The notes: generated by a model from the sequence alone, not told the origin. 64,000 bases of DNA from Vanessa cardui (GCF_905220365.1 NC_061134.1:13593001-13657000), one strand, 5' to 3'. Shown: positions 30,737 to 45,500, counted from the stretch's first letter. A program made the numbers and translations.

Positions 30737-33700
30737 GATAGCTTGTAAATAATATTAAACAATCAAATCTAAAGATATTTTTCAATAAATAAGTGTGTTT
30801 TTTGTACAATATAAATAAATAAATGACATCACTTTTTCTGTTTATGTTTAGAAATCGAATTTTGAAATTTTACTAAAATGACATTTCTCGCAGTCCGGAT
30901 GTAAACATTATGACTCGATTCCATTTACTAAATTAATTAAACATTGTGTAAAATGATAATGTTTAAAAAAAGAACGCATATACCGAATCTTTGAAAATTT
31001 ATATAAAAGTTAGGTAATCAAAATTTTTAAAATACAAAGTTATAATATTTGTTATGAGTGTAATCATATTATTAAATATTTCTATCTTATTCTTTATTGA
31101 AATGTAAAGTTACAAGTATCCGAACGTCAAAAATAATTGCTAGGCAACTCATTGGCAGCAAACTTTAAATCAAAGTTCCAAACTTTTATTTTACAATGTT
31201 AAATAAAACTTAAGGATTTTTACCAACGGATAAAAATCCAATCAAAAACTTTACTCACTTCTTGTAAATTAACTACTAAAGCAATTAGATAATATTACTT
31301 GTTCCTAGATTAATCGATCGCTCTTTATAGATACGAGCGACAAAGATAATTATTGTAATTATATGTCGTATCATCGGATTCAATTGACCTAATACATTTT
31401 CAACATGCTATGCAGCAGTCGACCGTTAGTCGGCATGACAGCACCTTTGCCAACATCTAAACAACATACACGACACTTTCCCCAGTGGAGCCGTACTGCG
31501 ATCCTAACTATCACGAATGGCACCGAAGATAATGATCGAGAGGTAATATTAAAAAAGTTTTTTGAGAATATGCTATTATTTTCATACTAATATTACACTT
31601 TAAAAAAAATAGACATTAAGTACAGATCATTCGTTGTTTAAAGAGGGATAATTTGAGATGTACAAAACCCGAGCATTTTTATTTTATTTACAAGTGATCT
31701 TATTTTTTTTTTTGTTGGATTAAAGGATTTAAAAATATATATCTGTATTCAAACATTTTATATATGAAGTAAGTAATAATTGTATGAGAATATTTAATGG
31801 TTTTACTGAGGTCATGTCCTAGAATGAACGTGACAACCTCGGAATAGTCATTCAATACAAAGATTAAAACATTTTATCCGGTAGGCACTAAGCATCAAGT
31901 TCAAAACAACTCGCTATCTAAGAATAAAAAAAACGGAAGTATGTAGGTTATGCTTAACTTTTGAGTACTTTAAAATTCGCAATATTTTATCTTTTTTTTG
32001 CACACCTTTGCATCGCTTTAACACTAACAAACTAACAAGCGTTACTTACTCGGACAGTTATTGCCTGTTCTGTTCCCTGTGTCGTCATTCATGTAATTGT
32101 AATTATTTATCAAATCCCGAAAAAAAATATTAGGTACACGTCGCGTTCTTTCAGGATAGGGCTATGAGTTTGATCGCTTCAGCGATTAAGTCGCGATGGT
32201 GTAACAAACAGACAGACAGACAGATTTAATTGCGAATTTAATCGGAAACTTAATAATATACAAATACAGTTGTATTTGCATATTTGTTTCCCGATAACTT
32301 ACTTGAACAGGTAGAAGTAGATGTATTTAATAAATGTTGCCTTTTTAATTTTATAAAAAAAAAATACAGACGAATTGATAACCTCCTCCTTTTTGAAGTC
32401 GGTTTAAAATAAAGGTTATATATGTAATAAAGGGTAAGGCTATTTGTGAAAAAAATATTAGTTAAGCAAGCTTGTGGCTACATACATACCTACATTATGT
32501 TATTTTTGTTTCGCAAAATATGTTAAAAATTTAAATTGCTTTTGATGTAATTAATTCTAAGCGATCCATGAAGATTGCAATGTTTTTAGGGAAAAGATTA
32601 TTTTCACAATAACTATAAATATTATAAATACAATTAATTTTATTATGTTAAAAAAATGTAAAAGATATTAATATTGATCATCGCTATTCACATAATTGTT
32701 ATAATTATTTCGTGTCACTAAAAGGAAATGATTGTGTTTAAATATTTAGTTTAGTAGCGAAAGTCAGTTTCGAAGTACTAGTAAGCTAAATTGTAAACAA
32801 ATATAATTATGTCCAGCTATTACTGTTGTCCTACTGACATTTAGATTCTATCGCTGATTCATTTTCACATCGATGAAAAAAGGTTCTATGTCGATTTTAC
32901 GGCTTTATATTGTAACGGCTTAGCATTATTGATTTAAAGAAAAAGTTATCGAATTTTTATACTAAGATAAGAATTATTTCCGAACTTCTGAAAATAATTT
33001 TAAAATTTAAATTGTTACATACTTCAATTGTAAAAACAATAACGTTTCGTAACATATGTAACAGTTGTTAGCTTGAAAAATGAGATAATTTGCATTATGT
33101 GCAATTCAATACAAACAATAAAAATAAAAAACGAATGTCCATGTCAATTTATCAAAAAATAAAACATTTTTCAATAATTTGCAAATTATTATATCAAAAT
33201 AGTTGTGAAAATTCCAGCGAAATCTCAAAACGAACCTAGGTCACGCGAATGAAGAAATTAAGGCATAATCTCTTGATGACAAGCCATAGAACATCAATGC
33301 TGTTGGCACCGCGCCACAGTTGGTTAGACAGAATCCCGTGAGTCAGCGTTACGCGAGACCGGTGCGCGGCGGCGCGATCGATACCCTGCACTCCCTCCCC
33401 TCAGGCCCTCAGGCCCTCACGTTCCCATGCACCTGTCGTAGACAGCACCGCTGGACACTGAAAAACCTCAAAAAAACATTCAAAAATGAAGTAATTATAA
33501 AGTAATCAAGTGCTTTCCTCAAAGTCAATTTTCGGTTAATAGTACAAGGTCGACACGGTCGTAGACCTTTAAGAAACTACCTCAAAATAAATCACGGGTT
33601 CAAGCAATACGGTGTTTATTTGTGTTTCTATCGTGGATTTTATTTTTAATTATTACGCGTAGTGGGCAAGGTCGTAGTTTATTTTGCCGTGCACAAATGT

Positions 33701-33805
33701 CGGATCTTTTCCATTGCAAACGCGCGCGTGCACCGAGGTAGGACATAACAAAGGTGCTCCGCCGTCAGCTCGTCGTATCGTTCGTCGTCGTGTCTAGGAT
33801 AAGCC
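30737..33805. other. Divergent intergenic region between two coiled-coil genes
   Basis: Separates the ATGs of the minus-strand gene (30736) and the plus-strand gene (33806). It holds a scrap of the AACCGACTTC-ended repeat (32355-32405), an acagacagacagac run (32208-32223) and AT-rich DNA. From about 33300 GC content rises (gtgcgcggcggcgcgatcga), then cgcgcgcgtgcaccgag and cgtcgtatcgttcgtcgtcg just before the ATG. This is probably promoter and 5' UTR of the CCDC92-type gene. No TATA box is obvious. Confidence 0.5.
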
Positions 33806-34659
33806 ATGGCTTCCAAGGTTCTCGTACCGACAGCCCCCTTCGCAAAACTGCAGGTATGTAAACATTATTTTTTGACAAACGTAACGAAAACTAGCCAATT
33901 TGTTTTGAATTATAGATAACGCTCGAAAGAAAAATATAATCGATATAATTTTTTTATTTATTATTTTATTCAATCATTAACTACCAATAAAAATTTTAAT
34001 CAATAAAAATTAGTGACAAATTGTTTTTTTTTTATACCGACGATATTGCTTAGAAAAAATATATTCAGCCACCGTAATGAAAATATTTTTAAAATATCAT
34101 CGATTCTCATTACGATTTTAAAAGTAAGTATCTAGTATCAAGAAATCGATACATATAACAAAAACATAGTTACGTATAAACAATTGATAACAGACGGAAC
34201 ACAAAGAGCTTGCTAGCGGTCAATGACATTACCTATGGGAAATCGAGTATCAATACATGGGTTTTCCCACAGTTTTTTTTTTATTCGAGGCAAGACTTAC
34301 AGATTGCGATGACTAGTAAATTTTAATGATAAACGATTTATTTATTGTTCTAGTTGATAGTAACTAAGTGTTGAAATAGTGTTCGGATTTCATTCGTCCG
34401 ATTCAGTAACAAGGAACAAAGACAGAATGTGACTCAACTCATGCACTTGTAGTTAGTTAAATTAATTAATCTTATCTAAGATTCATAGAGCTATCTAATT
34501 GTTGCAAAATGTTTATACTTCCTCGTTCAAATACGATTTGTTAATGTTTTTTCACGTTTCATTTTCGCAATATTCTTCATTGACCATTGTTTTTTATTTA
34601 TTTGATGAATAACATTACTTTTCAACCGACTTCCAAAAGGAGGAGGTTATCAATTCGTC

Positions 34660-34697
<38 letters not shown>

Positions 34698-37600
34698 TTT
34701 GTTACCTCATAACTTTTCACTGGGTGGACCGATTTCGATAATTTTTTTTTTGTTTGAAAGGTAGTGCTTTCCGTGGGGTCCCATTTTTTTTATTTTTTTT
34801 TCCGATGATGGTATCCATATGAAAACGACATAAGTCTTAAATTTGCATTATGTATATGCGCGACAAATAGGTGAATAACTGAAAATCACGTTAACCAATT
34901 TTGATAATTCTTTTTTTATTATAAAATATATACTTCAAGGGTAATTTGGTGAAAGTTTGGTAAGGTTCTGAGCACAGGATCCATGTCAAAGTAACGGAAC
35001 GGAAGGGAACGGAACAATTCTGAGGAGCACGTTAGCGATACTCGGTCGAATCTTTTATTTATAGGTTATTTGGATATTTGAGTCACCTTCCGTAATGTGG
35101 TTATGTTTATGTAATTATCATAGTCGAATATTATAATCAACTAGCTACCCACCCCGGCTTCGCACGGGTGCAATACTGATACTAAATATACTACAGAATT
35201 TGTTTATATACGACATCACATCGCAAACTTCTAAAATTATCAGTGTTTCTTTACTATATTGTTCATGTATTATATACACAAACCTTCCCCTTGAATCACA
35301 CTATCTTTTAAAGAAAACCGCATCAAAATCCGTTGCGTAGATTTAAAGATATAGGGACAGAGAAAGCGAATTTGTTTTATACTATGTAGTGATGGAACTC
35401 CTATACGGCTCGCAGTTAGGGTGCGATATGGGGCAGAATTTCTTACTATCTTTAATCAAATTTTGTGTATGTGATGTGATGTCATATGATGTACGAAATA
35501 TAGTTGGTCTTTTTCAAAGTTTTTTTGCTAAGTTCGATTACAGCTCTTTCGAGGGATCCTTGTAGTTTACGCCGCGTGACGTATTAAATCCGCATTTTCG
35601 AAAGTCTATTTTTGCTTTATTCGCAAGTTTCCTTTGAAATTGTCCTCGAAGTAGTTTCTGACTCATATAAACGGAACGCTTAATCTATCCATATTAAAAA
35701 AAAATTAGTTAGTCAACATCAGCTTCACTTAAAATCAAAAAATAAATAAAATTTTAACAAAAAGAAAAACCGACTTCAAACAAAACACTATTTTAAAACA
35801 AATGAATATGCACGAAAAAGTAATAAAAATAATTGCGTATTCAACATATTTTTTAGAGTCTTCCTAAGTTAAATGAAATGAAAAATATTAGACTACTTAA
35901 AAGTCGATTAACGATTATATCATGTAGTTATAATTATTGTTATATTTGGAGTCGGTGTCAGCCAATAAAACCCTACAGTATATCTATCAAAAAACAATAC
36001 GAGAATACTTTAACAAATATGTTTTTTACAAATTACCTTTTACACAATAATATACTGGATCAATCAAGGGGCTCGCATCGCTTCTTTCTTTTGATTGTTG
36101 GGGCAAGGGCACCGTGGCTGACACCGGCTCCAAATATACCAATAACTATAACTACATGATATAATCGTTAATCGACTTTTAAGTAGTCTAATATTTTTCA
36201 TTTCATTTAACTTAGGAAGACTCTAAAAAATATGTTGAATACGCAATTATTTTTATTACTTTTTCGTGCATATTCATTTGTTTTAAAATAGTGTTTTGTT
36301 TGAAGTCGGTTTTTCTTTTTGTTAAAATTTTATTTATTATAGTTAAAATTTAATATTATTCATAAAACATTTTCAAAATACTGTTTACTTTTTTTACTAG
36401 GTTTAAGTTAAGAAATGTTTACGTTTAACGACCTTACGATTCTGTAATGGAAATGATTGTTTTTCTCGATATTTCTTGTCGTTTACACACAAATGCGATA
36501 AAGACTAACTGCCTTATTATGGACATTGATTAGAGAGTGTTCATTTGAACATATATTTATCTCTTTCTACAATCCTTAATTTGATATTGGAAAGAAAGAA
36601 ACCACATCATTGTGTAATTATTTGCTTTCTAAGTATATAAGTTTGAAATTAAATACAGATGATCCGTATTCCAGGTAAAAAAATCACCTCCGGAAAATGG
36701 CGGTGGTTTCATCATCAGCAGCGGCGATGCAGCAGCTCGGGTCGCACATTTGGAGCATAGCGTTCGTTTTCTACAAGAACAACATCGATTGATGCTGAGC
36801 GGTCTCCACGCTGAGATAGAGGCTTTACGAGAGAGAAATAGAGGTGAATGTATAATAAATTCGAGATATCTTAAGGCACTACAAACCATCTAATATACTT
36901 ATTAGTAATCTAAAGAGGTTTGATACGTTTTAAGAGTGGGAAATCATCGTGCTTCCTCTTTAAGTATTGGTAAACCGAAACAATAGTAATAAGAGTGATG
37001 GACATTTATAGCTTATTTAATAGTAATAAATAGATTTAATTATTATTTTTATTTCATTCTAAAATTGAAAATTGAAAGCATATTTTTTATTCTTTCCAGA
37101 CTTGCAATTCCAACTGATATTCAATAAGGAGTCCACGGTGAAACCCAGTCCGCCGGTGCCCGATGACACAGCTGAAAACAATGAAGTAAGTCTAATAATG
37201 TATAGAGCGGGATGAATCATAACAAATGCAAGCGAAGCTGTTACTCGTGCTAGTTCTAGCATTAAGAAACCTCGCCCACAGACTGCGCGCGCTAATGTCA
37301 TTATCATAAATAGTGACATTGACAACTCATGTGAATTAAAAACATTAAAAATTTAAAAAAATTAAACAGTTTTGTTTCATACATTTATGCGTAAATTAGG
37401 ATATTAAATCTAATAATAAATAAAACTTTATTTAATTATATTAAAGTAAACTTAATTATGTATTTTAATTTTATTAAAAGAAAAAAAGTTGTTTATAAAT
37501 TAATAACTTTTTACACTACATTAAATCTTCTACTACGAATCCGTGTGTTGAATATTAACTAACTTTATGCGTTGACAATAATAAACAAAGTAATCTAGTT

Positions 37601-40600
37601 GACAAAAATCAGAATAATAAAATAATTAAAGGCACTTTGAATTGCCAACGATTAAGAAATCGGTATACTTTCCAGGTGTTGTTTTAAGTTTTATCTTTAA
37701 ATATTACAATGTGTCCGATATTTTCCGACCAAGTAACAATTTTATTTTGCGTTTTTTATTTGTCTACAAGAAAATTCATTTTTAAGTATTGTCGCAAACC
37801 ATTATGAAGATCTTAACTTAGAACTAAATTAGGCGCGAAAATTGTTCTTGGTGCTATATTATTGAATTATGTTATGGAAAGTTACATCTAATATCCATAG
37901 TATACCTAATATCCATAACCATAGTGTGTTATGAATTTTTTATATGTTGTGTAATATTTTATTTATGTAAAATTTGATAAGGCGCGTCAGTCGAAGTAGT
38001 GCGTGGCGTTTGTTAATTGTATAATTATAATTTTCATAGGAGAAGTTACGCAAAGACGTGAGTCGCGCGGAACGCGAGGCGGCCGCCGCGCGCGGGGAGG
38101 CGCGCGCCGCCGAGGCCCGCGCGCTGCAGCTGCAGAGACTCGTCGACGCGCAGGCGCAGTACGTACCGCCAGTCGGCCACACGTGTGTCATGACACGTGT
38201 ACAGATAAATAATTGTTTTTCGTACGATACACAATCGACATTTAAGCAATTTATAAAAAAATATAGGTTCCCGTATTTACAATGTTTAAAACATGACAAA
38301 TTCGGGATGTTTACCATATTTATGTAAATATCCCGTATTTAATAACTGTAATAATAAAAATAGCTATGTTAATAAAAAATCTAATATAGGATATCTCTAA
38401 CCTGGTAGTAGAAACTTAACTAATGTATGAAATAAAATTCTATTTTATTCAAATAATGTTGATGTCTCATCGGGATTGGATTATTAACTAATTTCTGGTT
38501 ACTACATTGTAAGCATTGCCGCGCACTTTACGCTTTGTCATACTATCAAGTAATCAGTATTTTATATTGCTTAAATCTATAAATAAATCCTTGCGAGAGA
38601 GCTTGAGATTGATATCTTTATAAAAATCGCCTTCAACCAATGACTGTCTTTGAACTCCTTTATAAATGTTTTAATTATTGTATGCAGTCTAAAATTGCGT
38701 GTAAGTCAGCCATCATTTATTTTGTTCATATAATCTTACGTAAATGTGTACCCTTGACACGTACACGCGTCGTTCACATTTAATACATTTTTTTGTAAGA
38801 CATGTTAAGTTATTCAAACATTAGCTCATATAAGTTAGCCGTTTGATTTCATAAGCGAAAGTATGAAGGGACAAACGATTAAAACGACGAGCGATCGAAG
38901 GGATCGTAGGCGTAGCGTCGACATGCAAGTAATCGCACGCCGGCAGAAAGCTTCGCGAGCTGGAGGGCCGGCGCGAGGGCGGGGCGGACGGCGCGGGGGG
39001 CGCGGGGGGCGCGGGCGGTGACGGCGCGGAGGAGAGCCGCGCCGAGCTGCGGCTGCGGCTGGCTGAGGCGGAGCGGCTCGTGCGGCGCCTGCGCGCGGAC
39101 GCGGAGCGCCAGCGCAGAGAGGTACTCGGGGGCGCGGGCGTCACCAACCTACTGTTCGACGGCGCGGCCGCTCGACACGCGCACGTACGTGTCGTCACTC
39201 ATCCGTCACGCGACTGCCGCTCGTTCGGCTGCTGGCTGTGCGCAGTGCGCTCGCATAAGCAGCCGCTTCGGCTTATGTCTTTGAAACATTTTTGTTGAGA
39301 CTGATTTAAATATTGTTGCAAGATTATATATTATATCAAGATTACAGTTAATTACATGTTACTCGAAACCTGTCTAAAAGTTTAAAGATATATCTTTAAT
39401 ATTTGTGACCAACTTAAAATGACAGATTTAAAAATAATTTAAAGCAGCGTATCTGTGCGCAGTCCACAATACAGAAGCCGCAGAAGGCGCGGACGGGACG
39501 ATTGTTTCGTTCCACTAGAGATACGTTTTGAACATTAAAGCGACAGAATTGACGCGATGTGTGCGGGTGGCCTAAATTTTGTTTAATTTTAACACTGTTC
39601 CCTTTCCGCGCCGTCGTACTTGCTTCTTCCTCTTTATTATTTTGCACGATATAATTACTTAGTTGTTTTTATATAGTTCACATATTGATAACCGTAGAAA
39701 ATAGAAGTACCTAGTTTTAGAAAACAGTAATATCTAGAGTTGTATGATATTATGTATACTAGTTGTATTCCTTGTATTCCATATGATATTTTTACTTAAA
39801 CTTAAGTTTATCATTTTGGGAAGCAAATTATATCAACTTTGATTTTATAAATCGAATGCACGTGACAAAAGAGATTTGTCAATTAACTTCTACATTACTT
39901 TAAACAGATTCATACTACAAATGTTTTAACAGTTTAAAAATAAAATAGTTGCAGTGTATAAAGAATTCCCTCCATGCGAGTTTGCGAGCTAGCGGTTTAG
40001 ACGGGTACGGTTATCAGAACAACTACCACTTTCCGCCGGTACACACGCCGGACTTCTGGCGGGAACCGCTTAGAGAGTGAGCATAGATGTCATAATTTTA
40101 TTAGTTATAAAGTTATACTTAAACAAAATCAAAAATCAAAATAAACTTTATTCAAGTAGGCTTTTATAAGCACTTTTGAATCGTCATTTTACAATTAAGT
40201 GAAGCTACCACCGGTTCGAAAAGTAAATTCTACCGAGAAGAACCGGCAAGAAAGTCAGTAGTTACTCTTTTTTAACATTTAAAAAATACAACGTCATGTT
40301 AATTAAATACAATTATTTAAATTAATATATCCTGCTTGGAAGTCAACAGGTATTAACTCCACGCTTTTTTATCATCTATAAAATCTTGTATCGAATAATA
40401 TGCTTTTTCTACCAATGTATTTTTTACAAACGATTTGAATTTACTAAACATATTGAAGGAAACGACAACGAGTTTTTATTTGAGTGGTAGTATGTTACTC
40501 CTGTTAGATAACCGAGGATAATGAATTTCAGGGAGTATAGCATGGGTTCGCGAAACAGGAACAACAGAAGACCTCTCACACTGCCTGAACTAACCGCTGT

Positions 40601-42524
40601 CGGTCAACCGCTGCGCTCTACCGTGTATGCTAATAGTAAGGATAGAACTTATGTACACCTTCTAAATACATGATTTGCACTTATTATTATCGGACTTGTC
40701 GCTTTAGTAGTCAGTACTTAGGCCACAGATCCCAAACATCTAAGTTCAAACTACAATTCAGTTCTATCTGTGTGGAAATTGGAAATTGACATGGTCATAC
40801 TAGAAAGGTCTAAAAGAGTCTAGGAGCATTTTTACTAGACTCTTCGCTCTAATGAGCCATCAATCACATGAAATAATATTATTAAATATACCAAAACACA
40901 AGAGCGTTGAAAAAATCATTCACAATATTACTTGTAAATGTCTCACATTGTGGCTGACTCATAAGAGAAGATTCAGACTATTAGTATTAATTCTGGGTTT
41001 GTTGATGCTTAGATCATACGCGGGCACGAGGCTACGTTCACGAGAAAAATAAAAAGACTCAAACCACGAATGGAGAAACAAGTAATGGAAAAAGTCCAGA
41101 GGAACCGCCAGGTAGCTAAAGTAACATTAAGCCAAATTATTATTAGGCTCACACCCTTTTTATTTATTTTTTCGTTATTTTTTTTTGTTTTTGTTGAAAT
41201 TTCAGAAAATTCACGATTAGACCCGATAGACACCGATAGTTTAACGAATACGAAAAAAAAGAATGAGTCTAGGTTCTCGACATACCCCGAATTGAAAATA
41301 GTGGTTACTAAAATAATTCCACATGGAAACGGTGAGATAGATTACATTTTTAAATAACAATGGGGAAACTTCAAATGTGCATGCTGGGTTTTAGTGATGG
41401 TGGTGGTGATCGCTCGTTGAGTTTTAACCGAGAGTAATTGTTTTGGGGTTAGCAAATGAGAATGTATTTATGGTGGTACCGATAGATGATCGAATGAATG
41501 GCAATCGTAAGTGGTTATGTGGTTAAGTTATGTTGTGTTATATATTGGTTATTCACAATACAAATATCATGAAAAAGAAAGTAGCTTTGTCCGTTTGTCT
41601 TTTGTTCTTTCACGGGCAATCACTGAACCGAATTTGATGAAATTTGGTTTGTAGAAAGTTTAAACTCTTTTTGACTTACACTTGAGCCGGCCTAAAATGC
41701 GAGTAAAGCTGTGGGAGACGAATAGTATCTTGATATAAGCCAGTAGTCTGAAGAACATGAGTTACGATTGAACATTACGTAGAAATGCATGTGTTTATAT
41801 ATATTTTTTTATTTCTTTCACATTATTGTAAGCATTCATGTTTTCTATAGAAGTGCGCATCTCAATTCGCTTTGTAGTGTGGTGTTGGATTAATGGAATT
41901 TGCATTGTACACTAATGTAGTGTAATAAAATTGTCATAATACCTTTTAAATGAGACTATACACATCTGCATAATTTGTCTATCAGCGTCATATGCGCGAT
42001 AACCTTAATAATCGCATGAATATGAAGTGCAGACAAGTGTGCAAATGCGTTTAACTTCGGAGTGTTAACTTGATGTTACCTTATAAAATATCGTACACGA
42101 GTCTAGATTTGTAAGATTCTTGGTGGTAGGGCTTTGTGCGAGCCCGTCTGGGTAGGTACCACCCACTCATCAGTTATTCTACCGCCAAACAACAGTACTC
42201 AGTATTGTTGTGTTCCGGTCTGAAGGGTGAGTGAGCCAGTGCTACAGGCACAAGGGACATAACATCTCAGTTCCCAAGGTTGGTGGTACATTGACGATGT
42301 AAGGAATAGTTAATAATTCTTACAGCGTTAATGTCTATGGGCGATGGTGACCACTTACCATCAGGTGGCCCATATGCTCGTCCGCCAACCTATACCATAA
42401 AAACACTCCGGCGTTGAATGCAATTTGAGTAGAGGTCGATTGGTCAGCGAGTGTAGTGGGTGCGTTGCCGGCAGTGAGCGCGCGGTCGCGTCGCGCGCCC
42501 CGCAAGCACTCCGAGCACACATAG
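33806..42524 (+). CDS. CCDC92/CCDC74-type coiled-coil protein
   Basis: Nine exons with matching phases: 33806-33853 (ATG in a good context, gccATGG), 36675-36843, 37100-37185, 38040-38158, 38947-39121, 40018-40076, 40532-40635, 41206-41331 and 42475-42524 (stop TAG). This gives 311 residues; an alternative last acceptor at 42448 adds nine in frame. Residues about 35-81 form the family's signature coil (HLEHSVRFLQEQHRLMLSGL, then HAEIEALRER and DLQFQLIFN). Vertebrate relatives are centrosome/microtubule-associated. A second coil spans residues about 102-199 and is rich in Ala, Arg and Glu, with a Gly/Ala linker at about 150-166. The tail has PDFWREPL, then RRPLTLPELTAVGQP and ends in a basic RSRRAPRKHSEHT. 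Exons 4 and 5 are far more GC-rich than their surroundings. The last two exons rest on phase and splice sites only. Confidence 0.75.
34622..36342 (-). repeat. 1.7-kb dispersed repeat with AACCGACTTC ends (copy 2, reversed)
   Basis: The reverse complement of 12598-14313 through its whole length, including the foldback third, the Helitron-like insert and the terminal A-rich run (here a long T-run, about 34667-34696). It lies in intron 1 of the CCDC92-type gene. The frame at 35878-36159 is one foldback arm, not a gene. Confidence 0.8.
35140..35395 (-). mobile_element. Helitron-like element inside repeat copy 2
   Basis: Reverse copy beginning actagctacccaccccggct on +, with cacgggtgcaatactgatac and the agattta/cgcatcaaaatccgttgcg landmarks. 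Matches 13548-13799. Confidence 0.5.
40124..40455 (-). mobile_element. LINE 3' end, reverse orientation
   Basis: Tail aaaatcaaaaatcaaaataa at the left, then the UTR landmarks accggttcgaaaag, gaagaaccggcaagaaa and the reversed DDKKAW end (cgcttttttatcatc). It lies in the short intron between exons 6 and 7 of the CCDC92-type gene. Confidence 0.75.
42119..42402 (+). mobile_element. SINE (GTAGGGCTTTG family), best copy
   Basis: Starts ttggtggtagggctttgtgc and continues gtctgggtaggtaccaccca, tctaccgccaaacaacagta, ggtgagtgagccagtgct, gttcccaaggttggtggtac and ccatatgctcgtccgccaac, ending in ataccataaaaa. It lies just before the last exon of the CCDC92-type gene. Confidence 0.75.
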
Positions 42525-45500
42525 CGCGCCGCACGCGCCGACACTCTCACAAATATAGTCTATACGCCTCGCCGCTCTTCCCACACGGAGAAATCACAGG
42601 ACTAAATCATGCTATCTCTTTCCCGTATATGGATTTATGAAAGAAACATTTCTAGCCCTGTCATGGTTTGTTGATATTGTTTATAACAGATTCAGCATTG
42701 TTTGTTGTTTTTGCTTAACCGATATGTCGGTATACGTGAACACGGATTTATCATTGTACTTTATTGAATGATCACATATGCCTACCGTAATATAATTGAC
42801 ATTGTTAAAAATGTGATTAAGATTGTTTTGTAAACGATGTCTGAACTAATTTGACGCTAAAACAGTAGATCTCAAAATCAATATTGAGATGCTATGTAAC
42901 AATTTGTACAGTCTCTCATGTTTCCCCTAATCATGGGGTAATCTGTACAGTGGAGATGACATAAGAATTATGTGTTGACATAATATTTCTCATTCGTATT
43001 AACTATATCAAATTAGTTTACTTTATTTGCAGGCAATACTTTTAAAGTATAACTATTACTATTACTGATATTTTTTGGATGACGAAAATAGTCTGTAGTC
43101 ATCTTGATAAATAGCCTAATCTCCGGCATATTAAAACTATGTATTATGAGAACATACAATTCAATTATATGATAATCATGTAATATTATCTCCTATAGAT
43201 ATCACTGTTCAATTTTAGAACTTAGTACTGCGCTAGCCACTCATAAACGTGAATAAAACTAAATTAAATAACAAAAGAAGTCAATAGTTGACTAAAAGCA
43301 TCAATGCATTTGATATTACGAAAATCGTGAGGTAAAATGATGATACTAATTAGCCTGTTAGGACCAAATGAATGATTGTCTTAATCTAAGTATATGTGCT
43401 TGATTGATTAAACCTTTCCTTCAATTACTCTAATGAATAACGTGGCTAATAATAAAACGTGATATAACAGTACCTATATTATCGAAAATAATAAATAAGC
43501 GCGAATATATGTCACGTAAATTGTCGTAGAATTGAATAGAATCGACAGCACTTTAAAATGTGCAATGTAATCTATGTATCCATATACAGTATGTATTTCT
43601 AGACGGAAAATTGGATTTAGTATTCGTTTTAGCTTTAATGAAGTTTTTAGACCTTTTTGAATATTTACGAAGTCGATTTCATTATATAAGATATATTCAG
43701 ATTCGATACTCAGAATTTAAATATGTTTACAAACAACCAATAATATTAATGCGGCAAGGTACGATAGAGTAGCTAACCACAGTCTTAAAAATAAAACAGT
43801 AACCAAACTGAAGTACAATTTTTGAAAAAGCTGATCTTTGTAACAGTTGATGACATAGTCCCATATAATGAGTAAAACGACGCCTTAGTAATAGGCAATA
43901 TTGTATTGTCTTGGAAATTAAATGCTATGACATTTGACGGACAACTCCAGCACAGCGCGCTCATTGGTCAAAATAACAGGAAAGTTACGCACTTCCGTCC
44001 CTTTTCAGGAAGACAATCGCACATATACAGGTTGGATATTACACATTAAAAAAAACACATGACTTGTTTATTTATGATGTCAACTTGTCATTATTGCAAA
44101 TATGTAATAAGCAAAAGCAAGAATAGTTAGCGTCACAGTGGTTGTTTGTCAACGTATATATAGTTTTGAACTATACGTGTTACATAATACTTTTAAAGTG
44201 CCTAGATTTGGATGGTAGTCCTAATTCTTATGATTTTGCATTTAAAATGGACGAAGAATAAAACTTATAATCTATGAGAAGACAAAAAAAAAAACAAAAA
44301 GCAAGTGCGTGACAACCTTTACTTTTATAAAGCGAGTATACATTTATGCTTTAAACTTAACTCTATGATTGAGTAGATTATTATATTATGTAAGCAAAGT
44401 TTTTTGCAACCTCTTTGGAATACTACATGATAGTCTGTTTTAGATTGGAGTAGGGATCTAATAAAAATATTTTGAAAGATAATTTCATGCTATAAGTAAT
44501 TAGTGGTTTCACATAGAACTTGTAATTCGTAACTAATATCGTCATTATTAAAACACGAAAAGTTTTATAAATACAGTTTCACCAATATTATAAGTTACTT
44601 GGGTCTATGCATGCACGTGTAGGAGATCATTAAAACGAATGCCCTTTGGTGTTGCAACATTAAAAAAAAGCAAATATTATATTAATATTATATACTACAA
44701 AATACCAGCTAATTATTATACTTTGTAAGCTGTATGTAAATGAACATTTGCATTAACTTGAATATAAAAAAATATATAGAGCCGTCAGCCGTTGACACAA
44801 TTCCTCACTCCCTAGTATAAGTAATATATTTTACATTATATTATTTTTTATATTATAGGGAAGTGGGATGATCTATATTGGTTGTGTGAAATCAAAGTTA
44901 ATTTAACTTCGAAGATATTTTGTTTTATTTAAGATAAGGACATGCTTTGATTTCTAAAAATTAGCTTTATTTTGATTAAAAATAAAAATTAAATTTGATG
45001 CAGCCAATCTGCATCAATTCATCTGTTGCATCTTTACGTTACTTTTCTGTTTTTTTTATTCAATTATTTTATAACAGTTTTTCGGTTTGTTATATAATTG
45101 TAACACTAAATTATAGGCGGTTATTTAAAGTTTACATAATCGAACATGAGCATCATGATCAATGTACCTTATAATATTGATGATATTTTAATATTCATTT
45201 AATATGTAAAAAAGGAGAGGTTATAAAAGTGATAGGTTCAATCAAAATTAAATGCTCAATCTTTTAAAAGTTAAAGACAACGATATTTCATTCCAAAATG
45301 TAAACATTACTAATGACCTGCCATTTTGTTTTTTTTCCATTCACACTGGTGTTGATATAAAAAAAAATATACGAGATGATTTTCAATATTATGTGATAAC
45401 ATGTACTTAATATATAGTAAAATCAAAGACGGGTAGCGGTAGTGATATATTAAAATGTAATATCAATTTTGTATTATTTAAATTAATGTAGAAATTATCA

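Noticed and set aside
38821..39298. Several GC-rich frames on both strands
   Set aside because: Shadows of one true exon (38947-39121); GC-rich codons leave the other frames open.
41070..41357. 95-codon frame as a membrane protein
   Set aside because: The hydrophobic stretch is the pyrimidine tract of a splice acceptor at 41205. Only the part after it (41206-41331) fits as an exon of the CCDC92-type gene.
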